From Alsobacter sp046349155 (GTDB lineage: Bacteria > Pseudomonadota > Alphaproteobacteria > Rhizobiales > Beijerinckiaceae), in assembly GCA_046349155.1 (NCBI GenBank), contig JAXMCW010000001.1, positions 1,302,001 through 1,366,000 of the forward strand: 64,000 bases of DNA. Reading direction: 5' to 3'. The notes beneath the pieces were generated by a model, which was not told where the DNA came from, searched no databases, and saw only the letters and a program-made list of their open reading frames with translations. Within the stretch, counting starts at the first letter, position 1, and each line of letters opens with the position of its first letter. The position numbers and the translations under genes were made by a program. Shown here one piece after another: positions 17,143 to 25,413 of this stretch.

Positions 17143-18354
17143 CCAGGTGAGGTCGAGGCGCTCCAGACCACGAAAGTGATACGTGTCGCGATAGCGCGGC
17201 GGCTCCGCGACCCGGAGGCGCGGAAGTCTCGCTATCAGTCGTGGCAAGACGGCCGCAAGCTCTAGGCGGGCGAGCGGTGCTCCAATGCAGAAATGAAGGC
17301 CGGCGCCGAAGGACACATTCGGGTTTTCGGGCCGTGTCGCGTCGAAGCGATCAGGCTGCTGGAAACGAGCGGGGTCTCGATTGGCCGCACCGAGGAGCAG
17401 GCCTATCTTGTCGCCGACCTCAAACTTCACTCCGCCGATTTCCAGCGGCTCTAACGCGTAGCGGGTGAAAAGATGCAGCGGGGTGTCGTATCGCAGCACC
17501 TCCTCGACGAGAGCTTGAACCGCATCGGGACCGAGGAGTGCCTGGCCTTCGGCGCCCGCCTCTAGCATGGCCTTCACGCCGTTTCCGATCGCATGCACGG
17601 TCGCCTCATGCCCCGCGTTGAGCAGCAGGATGCATGTGGCGATCAGTTCGTCCTCGCTCAAACGATCGCCGGCCTGTTCGACCGCGACGAGAAGGCTGAT
17701 CAGGTCCTCGCGAGGAGCACGTCGCCTGGCTGCGACCTCGTCTTTCAGGAAGCGAACGAATTCCTGGGTTGCTGACACTGCTGAGCATTCGACGTCCGGA
17801 TCGCGCCGGAACTGGTACATGGCGACCATTCGGTGCGACCAATCGAGGAGCAGCGGGGCGTGCGAGGGATCGACCCCAAGCAGTTCTGCGATGATCACGA
17901 CGGGGATTGGGGTCGCAAAATGTTCGATGAGCTCGACATGACCGTCATGCTCGAAGCTGTCGATCCGTTCGTCAGCCAGATGTTCGATCCTTGGACGCAG
18001 CCGCTCAATTTGTCGCGACACGAACGCGCGGTTCACCAGACCACGAAGGCGACCATGGGCGGGCGGCTCCAGTTCCAAAAGCGAGTGGCGTTCGACCGCC
18101 CAGAACGGCTCCAGGCACGGATCGGGTTCCGGCCAACCCAATTGGTCCCGTGTCGCGACGTGAAGCACTTGTCTCCCAAAGCGGCGATCCCTCAGGATGG
18201 CCGAGACGACGTCGTGACGGGCACTGCACCAGTACCCATACGCGTCCCACCAGAACAGCAAGCCATCCCGCAGGCCGCCATAGGTCGGGTACGGGTCCTG
18301 GACGAAGGCGGGATCTCGCGGGTCGACGTGCAATGTTGCGGGAGAACGGGCCAT
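17113..18354 (-). CDS. Cytochrome P450
   Basis: A 413-residue soluble bacterial P450. Landmarks are the I-helix motif LLNAGHEAT (about 245-252), K-helix E-x-x-R in EEVLRYDTPLHLFTRYA, the N-R-D-P-x-R-F-x-x-P-D-x-F block, and the heme-binding loop FGAGLHFCIGAPLARLE with Cys356. It inserts oxygen into an organic substrate and needs a ferredoxin/reductase pair, neither of which is encoded in the window. The family opening HVDPRDPAFVQDPYPTY supports ATG 18354. The 3' end overlaps the dipeptidase gene on the other strand by 30 bp. Codon choice in this and the preceding 10 kb looks less GC-biased than in the genes after 26 kb. Confidence 0.93.
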   Translation of the reverse strand: MARSPATLHVDPRDPAFVQDPYPTYGGLRDGLLFWWDAYGYWCSARHDVVSAILRDRRFGRQVLHVATRDQLGWPEPDPCLEPFWAVERHSLLELEPPAHGRLRGLVNRAFVSRQIERLRPRIEHLADERIDSFEHDGHVELIEHFATPIPVVIIAELLGVDPSHAPLLLDWSHRMVAMYQFRRDPDVECSAVSATQEFVRFLKDEVAARRRAPREDLISLLVAVEQAGDRLSEDELIATCILLLNAGHEATVHAIGNGVKAMLEAGAEGQALLGPDAVQALVEEVLRYDTPLHLFTRYALEPLEIGGVKFEVGDKIGLLLGAANRDPARFQQPDRFDATRPENPNVSFGAGLHFCIGAPLARLELAAVLPRLIARLPRLRVAEPPRYRDTYHFRGLERLDLTWSTRRPIIVL

Positions 18355-18369
18355 TGACGATGCTGGTTT

Positions 18370-18603
18370 TCAGGTTGGCTGGCCAATGTGGCAGTGCCGA
18401 AGGAGCGTGAAGCCGCGGACGTCGTTCTTCTGACCGTACGTCCGGACACCAGCCCCTATCTGCGCTTTCCTAAGCGTGATCACGACACGATCGCCTGATC
18501 CAGTACCGGAATGCCGGTCCACCACAAACCAACGACCGTAGACAGGTCCGCGCGCCGTATCGACGCCGGGATCGTAGCCTTCGAGCGGGTTGACTCCCAA
18601 CAC
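18370..18603 (-). CDS. Possible small hypothetical protein or gene remnant
   Basis: A 77-codon open frame with a GTG or TTG start (MLGVNPLEGYDPGVDTARG), ending PTxx before TGA, lies just upstream of the P450 gene on the same strand. Third codon positions are mostly G or C, which suggests real or former coding. I do not recognise the sequence, and the frame begins close to the TetR operator without a clear ribosome-binding site. It could be a decayed fragment. Confidence 0.2.
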   Translation of the reverse strand: MLGVNPLEGYDPGVDTARGPVYGRWFVVDRHSGTGSGDRVVITLRKAQIGAGVRTYGQKNDVRGFTLLRHCHIGQPT

Positions 18604-18615
18604 TCTTCACCCATA

Positions 18616-18637
18616 TGAGAATGAGCATTCATTCTCA
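18616..18637. promoter_or_regulatory. TetR-family operator palindrome
   Basis: Perfect 9-bp arms TGAGAATGA and TCATTCTCA with a four-base centre (GCAT), ending twelve bases before the GTG start of the TetR gene. The TGAATGA-type palindrome is typical of AcrR/TetR operators. It is placed to control the regulator-RND operon and possibly the leftward P450 side too. Confidence 0.75.
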
Positions 18638-18648
18638 AAGAGGCCGAT

Positions 18649-19281
18649 GTGTCAGTTTCCGTTGCCTCTGCGCGCCTAACTGCCGACGAGCGTCGCCGCC
18701 GCATCCTCGATGCAGCGGAGCGCTGCTTCGTGCGGAATGGCTTTCATCGGTCGACCATGAACGACGTGGCCGCCGAAGCAGGCATGAGCGCGGGCAATCT
18801 CTATCGGTACTTCGGGAGCAAGGAAGCGATCGTCCGCGGTCTCACCGAGCGGGACCGTGAACTTGTAATCGCAGACTTCGAATCTGCCGCTGGCGATCCC
18901 GACATCCTCGGCGCGATCGAGGCGATCGGCCGTCGACATCTCGCCGAGGAGCCGCGCGAGAAGGCTGTCCTCGTCCTTGAAATTTGGTCGGAGGCGACCC
19001 GCAATCCCGAGATTTTCCAACTCTGCGGCGCCATCGACGACTCCGTTCGTCAGCACCTCTCCGCCATGCTCGACAAGGCTCAGGCAGAGGGGCTGATCGC
19101 AGACGGGGTCGACGTGCCCCAAGCCGTGCAGATGCTCTACACCCTCGCCGAGGGCCTCCTGAAGCGTCGGGCGCTGGAGCCCGCCTTCGACGGTGAGGCA
19201 GCCATCGGCATGCTCTCCGCATTCATGCGAAGCGTGCTCCGGCCTGCCTCGGCGCTCCCCCGTCCGGACAATACGCCATGA
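18649..19281 (+). CDS. TetR/AcrR-family repressor of the RND efflux operon
   Basis: A 210-residue regulator with an N-terminal TetR helix-turn-helix (RRRRILDAAERCFVRNGFHRSTMNDVAAEAGMSAGNLYRYFGSKEAI, about 15-60) and an all-helical ligand-binding domain of the TetR_C type. The start is GTG 18649: AAAGAGG lies just upstream and the protein begins MSVSVASARLTADE; no in-frame ATG precedes the HTH. A 22-bp palindrome sits directly in front, so the gene probably represses itself and the downstream genes. The stop overlaps the adaptor gene by ATGA. Confidence 0.92.
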   Translation: MSVSVASARLTADERRRRILDAAERCFVRNGFHRSTMNDVAAEAGMSAGNLYRYFGSKEAIVRGLTERDRELVIADFESAAGDPDILGAIEAIGRRHLAEEPREKAVLVLEIWSEATRNPEIFQLCGAIDDSVRQHLSAMLDKAQAEGLIADGVDVPQAVQMLYTLAEGLLKRRALEPAFDGEAAIGMLSAFMRSVLRPASALPRPDNTP

Positions 19282-20462
19282 ACCGCCTTCTGACCTTCTT
19301 GCCCGTCCTCCTTTCGCTTGCCGCTGTGGCCCCAGCCTACGCCGCCGAGGCGGCGCCGGCTGGCGCAATAAACGTGCTGGCCGTTCCCGCCGTGAGCGTG
19401 GCTACAGCCGAGCCGCGCGAACTCGTGGAGACGCTGACCGTATCCGGCACGCTGATCCCACGCGACGAACTGCTTGTTCCCGCTGAAATCGAGGGGCTGC
19501 GCGTGACCGAGCTTCTCGTGGACGAGGGTGACAGCGTGACCCAGGGCCAGGTTCTTGCCCGCCTGTCGCGCGACACATTGGACGCTCAGCTGGCGCAGAA
19601 CGACGCCTCGATCAGGCGCGCGGAAGCCGCCATTGCGCAGACGCAGAACCAGATCCCGCAGGCCGAGGCGGCTCTCACGGAGGCACAGGCCGCCCTGCAG
19701 CGGACCGAGGCGCTGCGGCAATCCGGCAACGCCACCCAGGAGTTGTACGATCAGCGCCTCGCTGCCGCACGCACCGCTACCGCTCGCCTCGCTGCCGCGC
19801 GCGACGGCCTGGTCGTGGCGCAGGCCGACAAGGCCGCCGCAGAGGCGCAGCGGCGCGAGCTGCTGGTTCGAGCCGCCCGCACGGAGATCAAGGCTCCTGC
19901 CGCCGGCATCGTGAGCCGTCGCACAGCCAAGGTCGGCTCAGTGAGTTCCCTCGTGGGTGATCCGCTCTTTCGCATCGTCAAGGACGGCAAGGTCGAGCTC
20001 GAGGCCGAGGCGCTCGACACCCACCTCCCTCGCATGAGCGTGGGCTCTCCTGCCACCGTTATCCTGCCCGACGGCCGCCACGTCTCCGGCACGGTGAGGC
20101 TGCTTCCGGCCGAAGTCGACCGCACGACGCGCGTTGGGAAGGTGAGGATTGCGCTGCCCGTCGATCCGGGACTGCGGATCGGCGCTTTCGCCCGCGCGAC
20201 CGTTGAGCTTGCCCGACACAATGGCGTGTCCGTGCCGAGTTCGGCTGTCGCCTTTTCGGAGAGTGGAACGAGCGTCCAGGTCGTCAGGGACGACAAGGTC
20301 GAGCTTCGTCCGGTGAAGGTTGGCATCAGCGCCGGTGGTTTCACGGAGGTGACGGAAGGTCTTGCGGCTGGCGAGACTGTCGTGGCGAAGGCCATGGCCT
20401 TCTTACGCGACGGCGACGTGGTCCGGCCGATGGTGCCGGCGCCGAGTGCGAGGACGCAGTAA
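19278..20462 (+). CDS. RND efflux periplasmic adaptor subunit (membrane fusion protein)
   Basis: A 394-residue HlyD/AcrA-type adaptor. It has a signal peptide (about 1-22, ending AYA), a first lipoyl half at VPAEIEGLRVTELLVDEGDSVTQGQVLARL, an alpha-helical hairpin rich in A, E and Q (about 100-195), a second lipoyl half at TEIKAPAAGIVSRRTAKVGSVSS, then beta-barrel and membrane-proximal domains. It links the inner-membrane pump to an outer-membrane channel; no TolC-like gene is adjacent. It overlaps the TetR gene upstream and the RND pump gene downstream (TAATG), so the three are translated together. Confidence 0.93.
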   Translation: MNRLLTFLPVLLSLAAVAPAYAAEAAPAGAINVLAVPAVSVATAEPRELVETLTVSGTLIPRDELLVPAEIEGLRVTELLVDEGDSVTQGQVLARLSRDTLDAQLAQNDASIRRAEAAIAQTQNQIPQAEAALTEAQAALQRTEALRQSGNATQELYDQRLAAARTATARLAAARDGLVVAQADKAAAEAQRRELLVRAARTEIKAPAAGIVSRRTAKVGSVSSLVGDPLFRIVKDGKVELEAEALDTHLPRMSVGSPATVILPDGRHVSGTVRLLPAEVDRTTRVGKVRIALPVDPGLRIGAFARATVELARHNGVSVPSSAVAFSESGTSVQVVRDDKVELRPVKVGISAGGFTEVTEGLAAGETVVAKAMAFLRDGDVVRPMVPAPSARTQ

Positions 20463-23400
20463 TGGCCCTCAATGTTTCTGCCTGGTCCATTCGAAAGCCG
20501 ATCCCCGCCATCGTCCTGTTTCTGGTCCTGACGTTGCTCGGCATCGTCAGCTTCCGCAATTTGCCGATTACGCGGTTCCCGAACATCGACATCCCCATCG
20601 TCTCGGTGACGGTGACGCAGTCCGGGGCTGCGCCGGCCGAACTGGAGACGCAGGTCACCAAGAAGGTGGAAGACGCCGTCGCGGGCGTCTCCGGCGTCAA
20701 GCACATCATATCGAACGTGACCGACGGCTCGTCGGTCACGACTGTCGAACTGCGTCTGGAGACTAATTCCGATCGCGCTCTCAATGACGTCAAGGACGCC
20801 ATCGCCCGCATCAGGGCCGATCTTCCGCGCAGTATCGACGAGCCGATCGTGCAGCGCGTCGACATTGCCGGTCTGCCGATCGTGACCTATGCGGCATCCG
20901 CGCCCGGTCTCTCGCCCGAAGATCTGTCCTGGTATGTCGACGATTCCGTCGCGCGAGAGCTTCAGGGCGTGAAGGGCGTCTCAAAGGTGACGCGTATCGG
21001 CGGGGTTGATCGCGAGATCCGCATCGCGCTCAACCCCGACGCGCTGCTCTCTCTCGGCATCACAGCGGCGGACATCAACAAGCAGCTGCGCGCGACGCAT
21101 GTCGATCTCGCCGGGGGGCGGGGAGAGGTGGGCGCCCGGGAACAGTCCATCCGCACGCTCGCGGGAACGCAATCCATCGAGGAACTCGCGGCCACGTCGA
21201 TCTCGCTGTCCGGCGGCCGCAAGGTGCGGCTGGACGAACTCGGCACGATTTCCGACGGGCCTGCCGAGACCCGCACGTTCGCTCGGCTCGACGGCCAGCC
21301 GGTCGTTGCCTTCGCCGTTTCGCGCTCACGGGGAGCTAGCGACGCCACGGTCGCCGAGGTCGTCGACCAGAAGGTTCGCGCGCTCCAGGAGAAGAGGCCG
21401 GACGTCAAGCTGTCGCTGATCGACACCTATGTCCGCTACACGATCGGCAACTACCACTCTGCGATGGAAGGTCTGATCGAGGGCGCCATTCTGGCCGTGA
21501 TCGTGGTGCTCGTGTTCCTGAGGGACCTCCGGGCGACCATCGTGGCCGCCGTTGCCTTGCCGCTGTCGGTCATCCCGACCTTCTGGGCGATGGACGCGAT
21601 GGGGTTCTCGCTCAACCTCGTGTCGCTGCTCGCCATCACGCTCGTGACCGGCATTCTCGTCGACGATGCCATCGTTGAGATCGAGAACATCGTCAGGCAC
21701 ATGCGGATGGGGAAATCCGCCTATCGCGCGGCGCTGGAAGCGGCCGACGAAATTGGCCTGGCTGTGATCGCGATCACCTTCACGATCGTCGCGGTCTTTG
21801 CGCCGGTCAGCTTCATGGGCGGCATCGCGGGGCAGTACTTCAAGCAGTTTGGCCTGACAGTCGCCGTCGCGGTTCTCATCTCTCTGCTCGTCGCGCGCCT
21901 GATCACGCCGATGATGGCCGCCTATTTCCTGAGGGCGAAGCCGCATGCCGTGGAGCGCGAGGGCCTGATCCTGCGCGCCTATACCGGGCTCGTTTCCTGG
22001 TCGACGCGCCACCGCTTCCTGACCGTTTTCATCGGGATCGTGTTCTTTGCGGGGTCGATCTATTCGACCCGGCTGCTGCCGTCCGGCTTCCTGCCGGGCG
22101 AGGATACGGCTCGGTCGCTTTTTGTCGTCGAGTTGCCGCCAGGCTCTCGCCTCGAGGACACGCAGAAGGTCACGGATGGCGTGGCGGCCATGTTGCGCCG
22201 GCGCGACGATGTCCGGAGCGTGTTCGTTGATGGCGGGCGCCTGCCGACGGGCACGGCCGAGGTGCGCAAGGCCACGCTCTACGTCAACTACGTGCCCAAG
22301 GGCGAGCGCAAGCTGAACCAGAAGGCCATCGAGCGTGAGGTTCTGCAGAGCCTCGCCCAGGTCCCTGACATTCGCTATTGGCTTCTGAATGAGAACGGCC
22401 AGCGCGGGCTCGCACTGCTGGTGACCGGCGACGACGTCAAGACCGTCACCGACGTGGCGGCGCGCATGCAGAGCGAAATGCGCCAGCTGCCCTTCCTGCA
22501 GGGCGTCGTCTCCACGGCGGCCCTGGACCGACCGGAGATCAGGATCAAGCCGAAGACAGACCAGGCGGCAGACCTCGGCGTGTCCACCGACACGATCGCC
22601 GAGACGATCCGCGTGGCGACGCTGGGCGACATGGGCGCCAACCTCGCGAAGTTTACCCTCGGCGACCGGCAAATCCCGATCCGTGTGCAGATCGAGGATC
22701 GCTATCGCGGCGACCGGGGGGTGATCGAGGCGCTCAAGCTGCCGACGTCCAAGGGTGCTGCGGTTCCCCTCGCCGCCGTGGCTGACATCAGCTTCGGGCA
22801 GGGGCCGGTCGCGATCGACCGCTATGACCGGGTGCGCCGCGTGGCGCTCGAGGCCGACCTCTATGGCACCGATGCGCTGGGCGAGGTCATCGACCAGGTC
22901 ATGAAGCTGCCGACCGCCCAGCACCTGCCCGCCGGCGTATCGATCAAGACGTCCGGCGACGCTGAGGTCATGCAGGAGGTGTTCGAAGGCTTTGCGCTCG
23001 CGATGGGCGCGGGCCTGATGATGGTGTTCGGGGTGCTGGTCCTGTTGTTCCGGGGCTTCCTCCAGCCGATCACGATCCTCTTCTCCCTGCCGCTTTCGTT
23101 CGGCGGTGTGGTGCTTGCGCTGCTGATCACCCACAAGCCGATCAGCATGCCCGTAGTGATCGGACTGCTCATGCTGATGGGCATCGTGACCAAGAACGCC
23201 ATCATGCTCGTGGACTTCGCCATAGAGCAGATGGCTCATGGCGTCGACCGACGGGAAGCCATCATCGACGCCGGACGCAAGCGCGCACGACCCATCGTGA
23301 TGACCACCATCGCCATGGCTGCAGGCATGATCCCGAGCGCGCTCGCGTTGGGGGACGGTGGGGAGTTCCGCTCGCCCATGGCCATCGCCGTCATCGGTGG

Positions 23401-23614
23401 CCTGATCGTCTCGACGGTCCTCTCGCTGGTCTTCGTGCCGGCCATGTTTCTTGTGATGGACGACGTCCACCGCGGCCTGGCCTGGATGTTTGGCCGCTTC
23501 GTGGGAGAGGTGGACGAGCCGCCCGGAAAAACATCTGGCGGTTCAGCGCCGGCAAAGCCGGTTCCGCTACCCGCGCCGCATGGCGACAAGCCGCACCGGG
23601 TCGCGGCCGAGTAG
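20462..23614 (+). CDS. RND-family inner-membrane efflux pump (HAE1-like)
   Basis: A 1050-residue AcrB/MexF-type transporter with twelve membrane helices and two large periplasmic loops. The proton-relay aspartate pair is in GILVDDAIVEIENI (helix 4), and the helix-10 lysine is in GIVTKNAIMLVDFA. The N-terminus SAWSIRKPIPAIVLFLVLTLLGI is the usual first helix. It exports hydrophobic or amphipathic compounds with proton antiport; specificity cannot be read. It shares the A of TAATG with the adaptor stop. The C-terminal tail (after PAMFLVMDDVHRG) is rich in Pro, Lys and Gly. The stop codon lies in the loop of a 7-bp hairpin. Confidence 0.95.
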   Translation: MALNVSAWSIRKPIPAIVLFLVLTLLGIVSFRNLPITRFPNIDIPIVSVTVTQSGAAPAELETQVTKKVEDAVAGVSGVKHIISNVTDGSSVTTVELRLETNSDRALNDVKDAIARIRADLPRSIDEPIVQRVDIAGLPIVTYAASAPGLSPEDLSWYVDDSVARELQGVKGVSKVTRIGGVDREIRIALNPDALLSLGITAADINKQLRATHVDLAGGRGEVGAREQSIRTLAGTQSIEELAATSISLSGGRKVRLDELGTISDGPAETRTFARLDGQPVVAFAVSRSRGASDATVAEVVDQKVRALQEKRPDVKLSLIDTYVRYTIGNYHSAMEGLIEGAILAVIVVLVFLRDLRATIVAAVALPLSVIPTFWAMDAMGFSLNLVSLLAITLVTGILVDDAIVEIENIVRHMRMGKSAYRAALEAADEIGLAVIAITFTIVAVFAPVSFMGGIAGQYFKQFGLTVAVAVLISLLVARLITPMMAAYFLRAKPHAVEREGLILRAYTGLVSWSTRHRFLTVFIGIVFFAGSIYSTRLLPSGFLPGEDTARSLFVVELPPGSRLEDTQKVTDGVAAMLRRRDDVRSVFVDGGRLPTGTAEVRKATLYVNYVPKGERKLNQKAIEREVLQSLAQVPDIRYWLLNENGQRGLALLVTGDDVKTVTDVAARMQSEMRQLPFLQGVVSTAALDRPEIRIKPKTDQAADLGVSTDTIAETIRVATLGDMGANLAKFTLGDRQIPIRVQIEDRYRGDRGVIEALKLPTSKGAAVPLAAVADISFGQGPVAIDRYDRVRRVALEADLYGTDALGEVIDQVMKLPTAQHLPAGVSIKTSGDAEVMQEVFEGFALAMGAGLMMVFGVLVLLFRGFLQPITILFSLPLSFGGVVLALLITHKPISMPVVIGLLMLMGIVTKNAIMLVDFAIEQMAHGVDRREAIIDAGRKRARPIVMTTIAMAAGMIPSALALGDGGEFRSPMAIAVIGGLIVSTVLSLVFVPAMFLVMDDVHRGLAWMFGRFVGEVDEPPGKTSGGSAPAKPVPLPAPHGDKPHRVAAE

Positions 23615-23620
23615 GCCGCG
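23602..23620 (+). terminator. Hairpin enclosing the RND pump stop codon
   Basis: A perfect 7-bp stem CGCGGCC/GGCCGCG with loop GAGTA; the TAG stop at 23612-23614 begins in the loop. There is no T-run. It is a probable 3'-end or stability hairpin of the TetR-RND mRNA. Confidence 0.45.
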
Positions 23621-23765
23621 CTCGGGTTGCGGGGCGCGGGATGCTCCCTTGTACGTTAGGAGGCTCGACAGCGCGCCCGCCATCGTGGACATCTAGGCCA
23701 GGAAGCCGGGCGGACGCATCGCACGACGCGTGGATCCGGCATCGATCGGTTTCGGAGGATCTCCC

Positions 23766-24272
23766 ATGGACATGAACGGCTCCCAGCGGATCGAGGCGCC
23801 CCGCGAAGTGGTCTATGCGGCGCTCAACGACGTGGAGGTCCTGCGCCAGTGCATCCCGGGTTGCGAGACGATCGAGAAGACGTCCGACACCGAGATGAAC
23901 GCGAAGGTTACGTTGAAGATCGGTCCCGTGAAGGCGTCTTTCACGGGAAAGGTGACGCTGTCCGACCTCGACCCGCCGAATGGCTACACCATTTCCGGCG
24001 AAGGGTCCGGCGGCGCGGCTGGTTTCGCGAAGGGCGGCGCCAAGGTGTCGCTGACACCGGAAGGCGAGGGGGCCACTCTGCTAAACTACACCGTCCAGGC
24101 CCAGATCGGGGGCAAGCTCGCCCAGCTGGGCGGCCGCTTAATCGACAGCACCGCAAAGAAGCTCGCCGGCGACTTCTTCGAGAAATTCGGAGCCGTTGTC
24201 GCTCCCCCTGCCGAAGGCGCTCAGCCTGACGCGAAGAAGAAGGGTTGGCTCGGCAAGGTGCTGGGCGGCTGA
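23766..24272 (+). CDS. CoxG-like SRPBCC protein (carbon monoxide dehydrogenase subunit G family)
   Basis: A 168-residue SRPBCC-fold protein: MDMNGSQRIEAPREVVYAALNDVEVLRQCIPGCE is the hallmark CoxG opening, followed by LKIGPVKASFTGKV and a C-terminal Ala/Lys-rich tail ending KKKGWLGKVLGG. CoxG anchors CO dehydrogenase to the membrane, and homologues are widespread beside molybdenum hydroxylases. Here no coxL/M/S-type gene is adjacent, so the partner is unknown. GGAGG lies eight bases before ATG 23766. DUF2938 follows on the same strand. Confidence 0.85.
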   Translation: MDMNGSQRIEAPREVVYAALNDVEVLRQCIPGCETIEKTSDTEMNAKVTLKIGPVKASFTGKVTLSDLDPPNGYTISGEGSGGAAGFAKGGAKVSLTPEGEGATLLNYTVQAQIGGKLAQLGGRLIDSTAKKLAGDFFEKFGAVVAPPAEGAQPDAKKKGWLGKVLGG

Positions 24273-24345
24273 GCCTTCGCATCAGGTCCGCACCATGCTT
24301 GGCCCGCGTTGGAGGGCGGACCGCTCCTGGGAGAGCCTGCAGGCC

Positions 24346-24831
24346 ATGCCGAACCTGATTATCGGCTCGATCGTCTCTGGTGTCGTCGCGACGGCCCTCA
24401 TGGATCTGCTGTGGGCCCTCGTCCTCGTGCCCGTCTTCAAGAGGCCCAAGCCCAACTGGGCGCTGGTCGGCCGCTGGTTCGCGCATCTCACCCGCGGCAC
24501 GATCGTGCACGACGACATCACGACGGCCGAGCCGTTCGAACATGAACTCGCCATCGGCTGGACCGCCCACTATGCCGTCGGCATCGCCTATGGCCTGCTG
24601 CTGTATCTGATCGCGTCACCGGGGTGGCGCGCAGATCCCTCGCCCGGCCTTCCGATCGTGCTCAGCCTCATCCTTGTCGGCGCGGGCTGGTTCGTGCTGC
24701 AGCCCGGCATGGGTGCGGGGATCGCCTCGTCGAAGCGGGACAACCGGTGGACCATCCGAGGCCTGAACCTGCTGTCCCACTTCGTCTTTGGCATCGGGCT
24801 GTGGCTTGGCGCCCGCCTCGTCGCGGGCTGA
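24346..24831 (+). CDS. DUF2938 family membrane protein
   Basis: A 161-residue protein with four predicted membrane helices: IGSIVSGVVATALMDLLWAL; the GWTAHYAVGIAYGLLLYLI segment; a central hydrophobic LPIVLSLILVGAGWFVL; and LLSHFVFGIGLWLGARLV. The ALVGRWFAHLTRGTIVHDDI block and the two histidines in GWTAHY and LLSHFVFG match DUF2938. Function is unknown. ATG 24346 is preferred for its upstream GGGAGAG; an in-frame ATG at 24295 is also possible. It follows the CoxG-like gene and converges with the copper chaperone gene. Confidence 0.8.
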   Translation: MPNLIIGSIVSGVVATALMDLLWALVLVPVFKRPKPNWALVGRWFAHLTRGTIVHDDITTAEPFEHELAIGWTAHYAVGIAYGLLLYLIASPGWRADPSPGLPIVLSLILVGAGWFVLQPGMGAGIASSKRDNRWTIRGLNLLSHFVFGIGLWLGARLVAG

Positions 24832-24847
24832 CCCGGGCCTCGAGGTT

Positions 24848-25357
24848 TCAGTTCGTCTTGGGCGCGGTGTGGCCGTGGCTTGCGTCGCTATCGCTGGTCG
24901 CACCCAGCGGGGCCACTGAAAACTCGACCTTCACCGCACCGGCCTTTTCGAACTGCAAGGTGGCGGGCACCTTGTCGCCCTGCTTGAGCGGTGACGACAG
25001 GTTCAGAAACATGATGTGGTAACCGCCAGGCTTTAGCTCGACCGTTTCGCCGGGCTTGATCTCCAGGCCACCCGCCACGGGGCGCATGGTCATGATCCCG
25101 TCCTTCATGCCCATCTCGTGGATCTCGACCCGTTCCGACCGGTCGAAACTGCCACCGACGAGACGGTCGGCCTCAGCGCCGTGGTTGGTCACTTTGACAT
25201 AGCCCCCGCCGACTTTTGCTCCGCCGGGTGTGGCGCGGGCCCATGGATGAACAATTTCAAGCGAGCCGGCCTTGTACTCGTGGGCCTGGGACGGAATGGC
25301 CGCGAATGTGAGGAGGGGCGCCAAGAGGGCGGCGCGGGCAAGGAACGGGATGGTCAT
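24848..25357 (-). CDS. Periplasmic PCu(A)C copper chaperone
   Basis: A 169-residue exported protein: signal peptide about 1-24 (ending SQA), then a PCu(A)C cupredoxin-like domain. The Cu(I) ligands are seen as HEMGMKDGIMTM in the middle and GGYHIMFLNL later, the H/M-x10-M-x21-HxM arrangement of the family. WARATP near the N-terminus is a family hallmark. A His-containing tail (DASHGHTAPKTN) may add copper binding. It hands copper to cytochrome oxidase CuA or to Sco. ATG 25357 places the signal peptide at the start; a longer frame upstream overlaps the next gene. Confidence 0.92.
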   Translation of the reverse strand: MTIPFLARAALLAPLLTFAAIPSQAHEYKAGSLEIVHPWARATPGGAKVGGGYVKVTNHGAEADRLVGGSFDRSERVEIHEMGMKDGIMTMRPVAGGLEIKPGETVELKPGGYHIMFLNLSSPLKQGDKVPATLQFEKAGAVKVEFSVAPLGATSDSDASHGHTAPKTN

Positions 25358-25413
25358 GTCGTATCGTCCGTGATCGAAAGCAGGAGGGCGCATGAAAGCG
25401 CCACGTGAGCGGA

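Noticed and set aside
21326..23470. 714-codon minus-strand frame over the RND pump
   Set aside because: A shadow frame: Arg/His/Gln-rich low-complexity protein opposite a complete, recognised gene.
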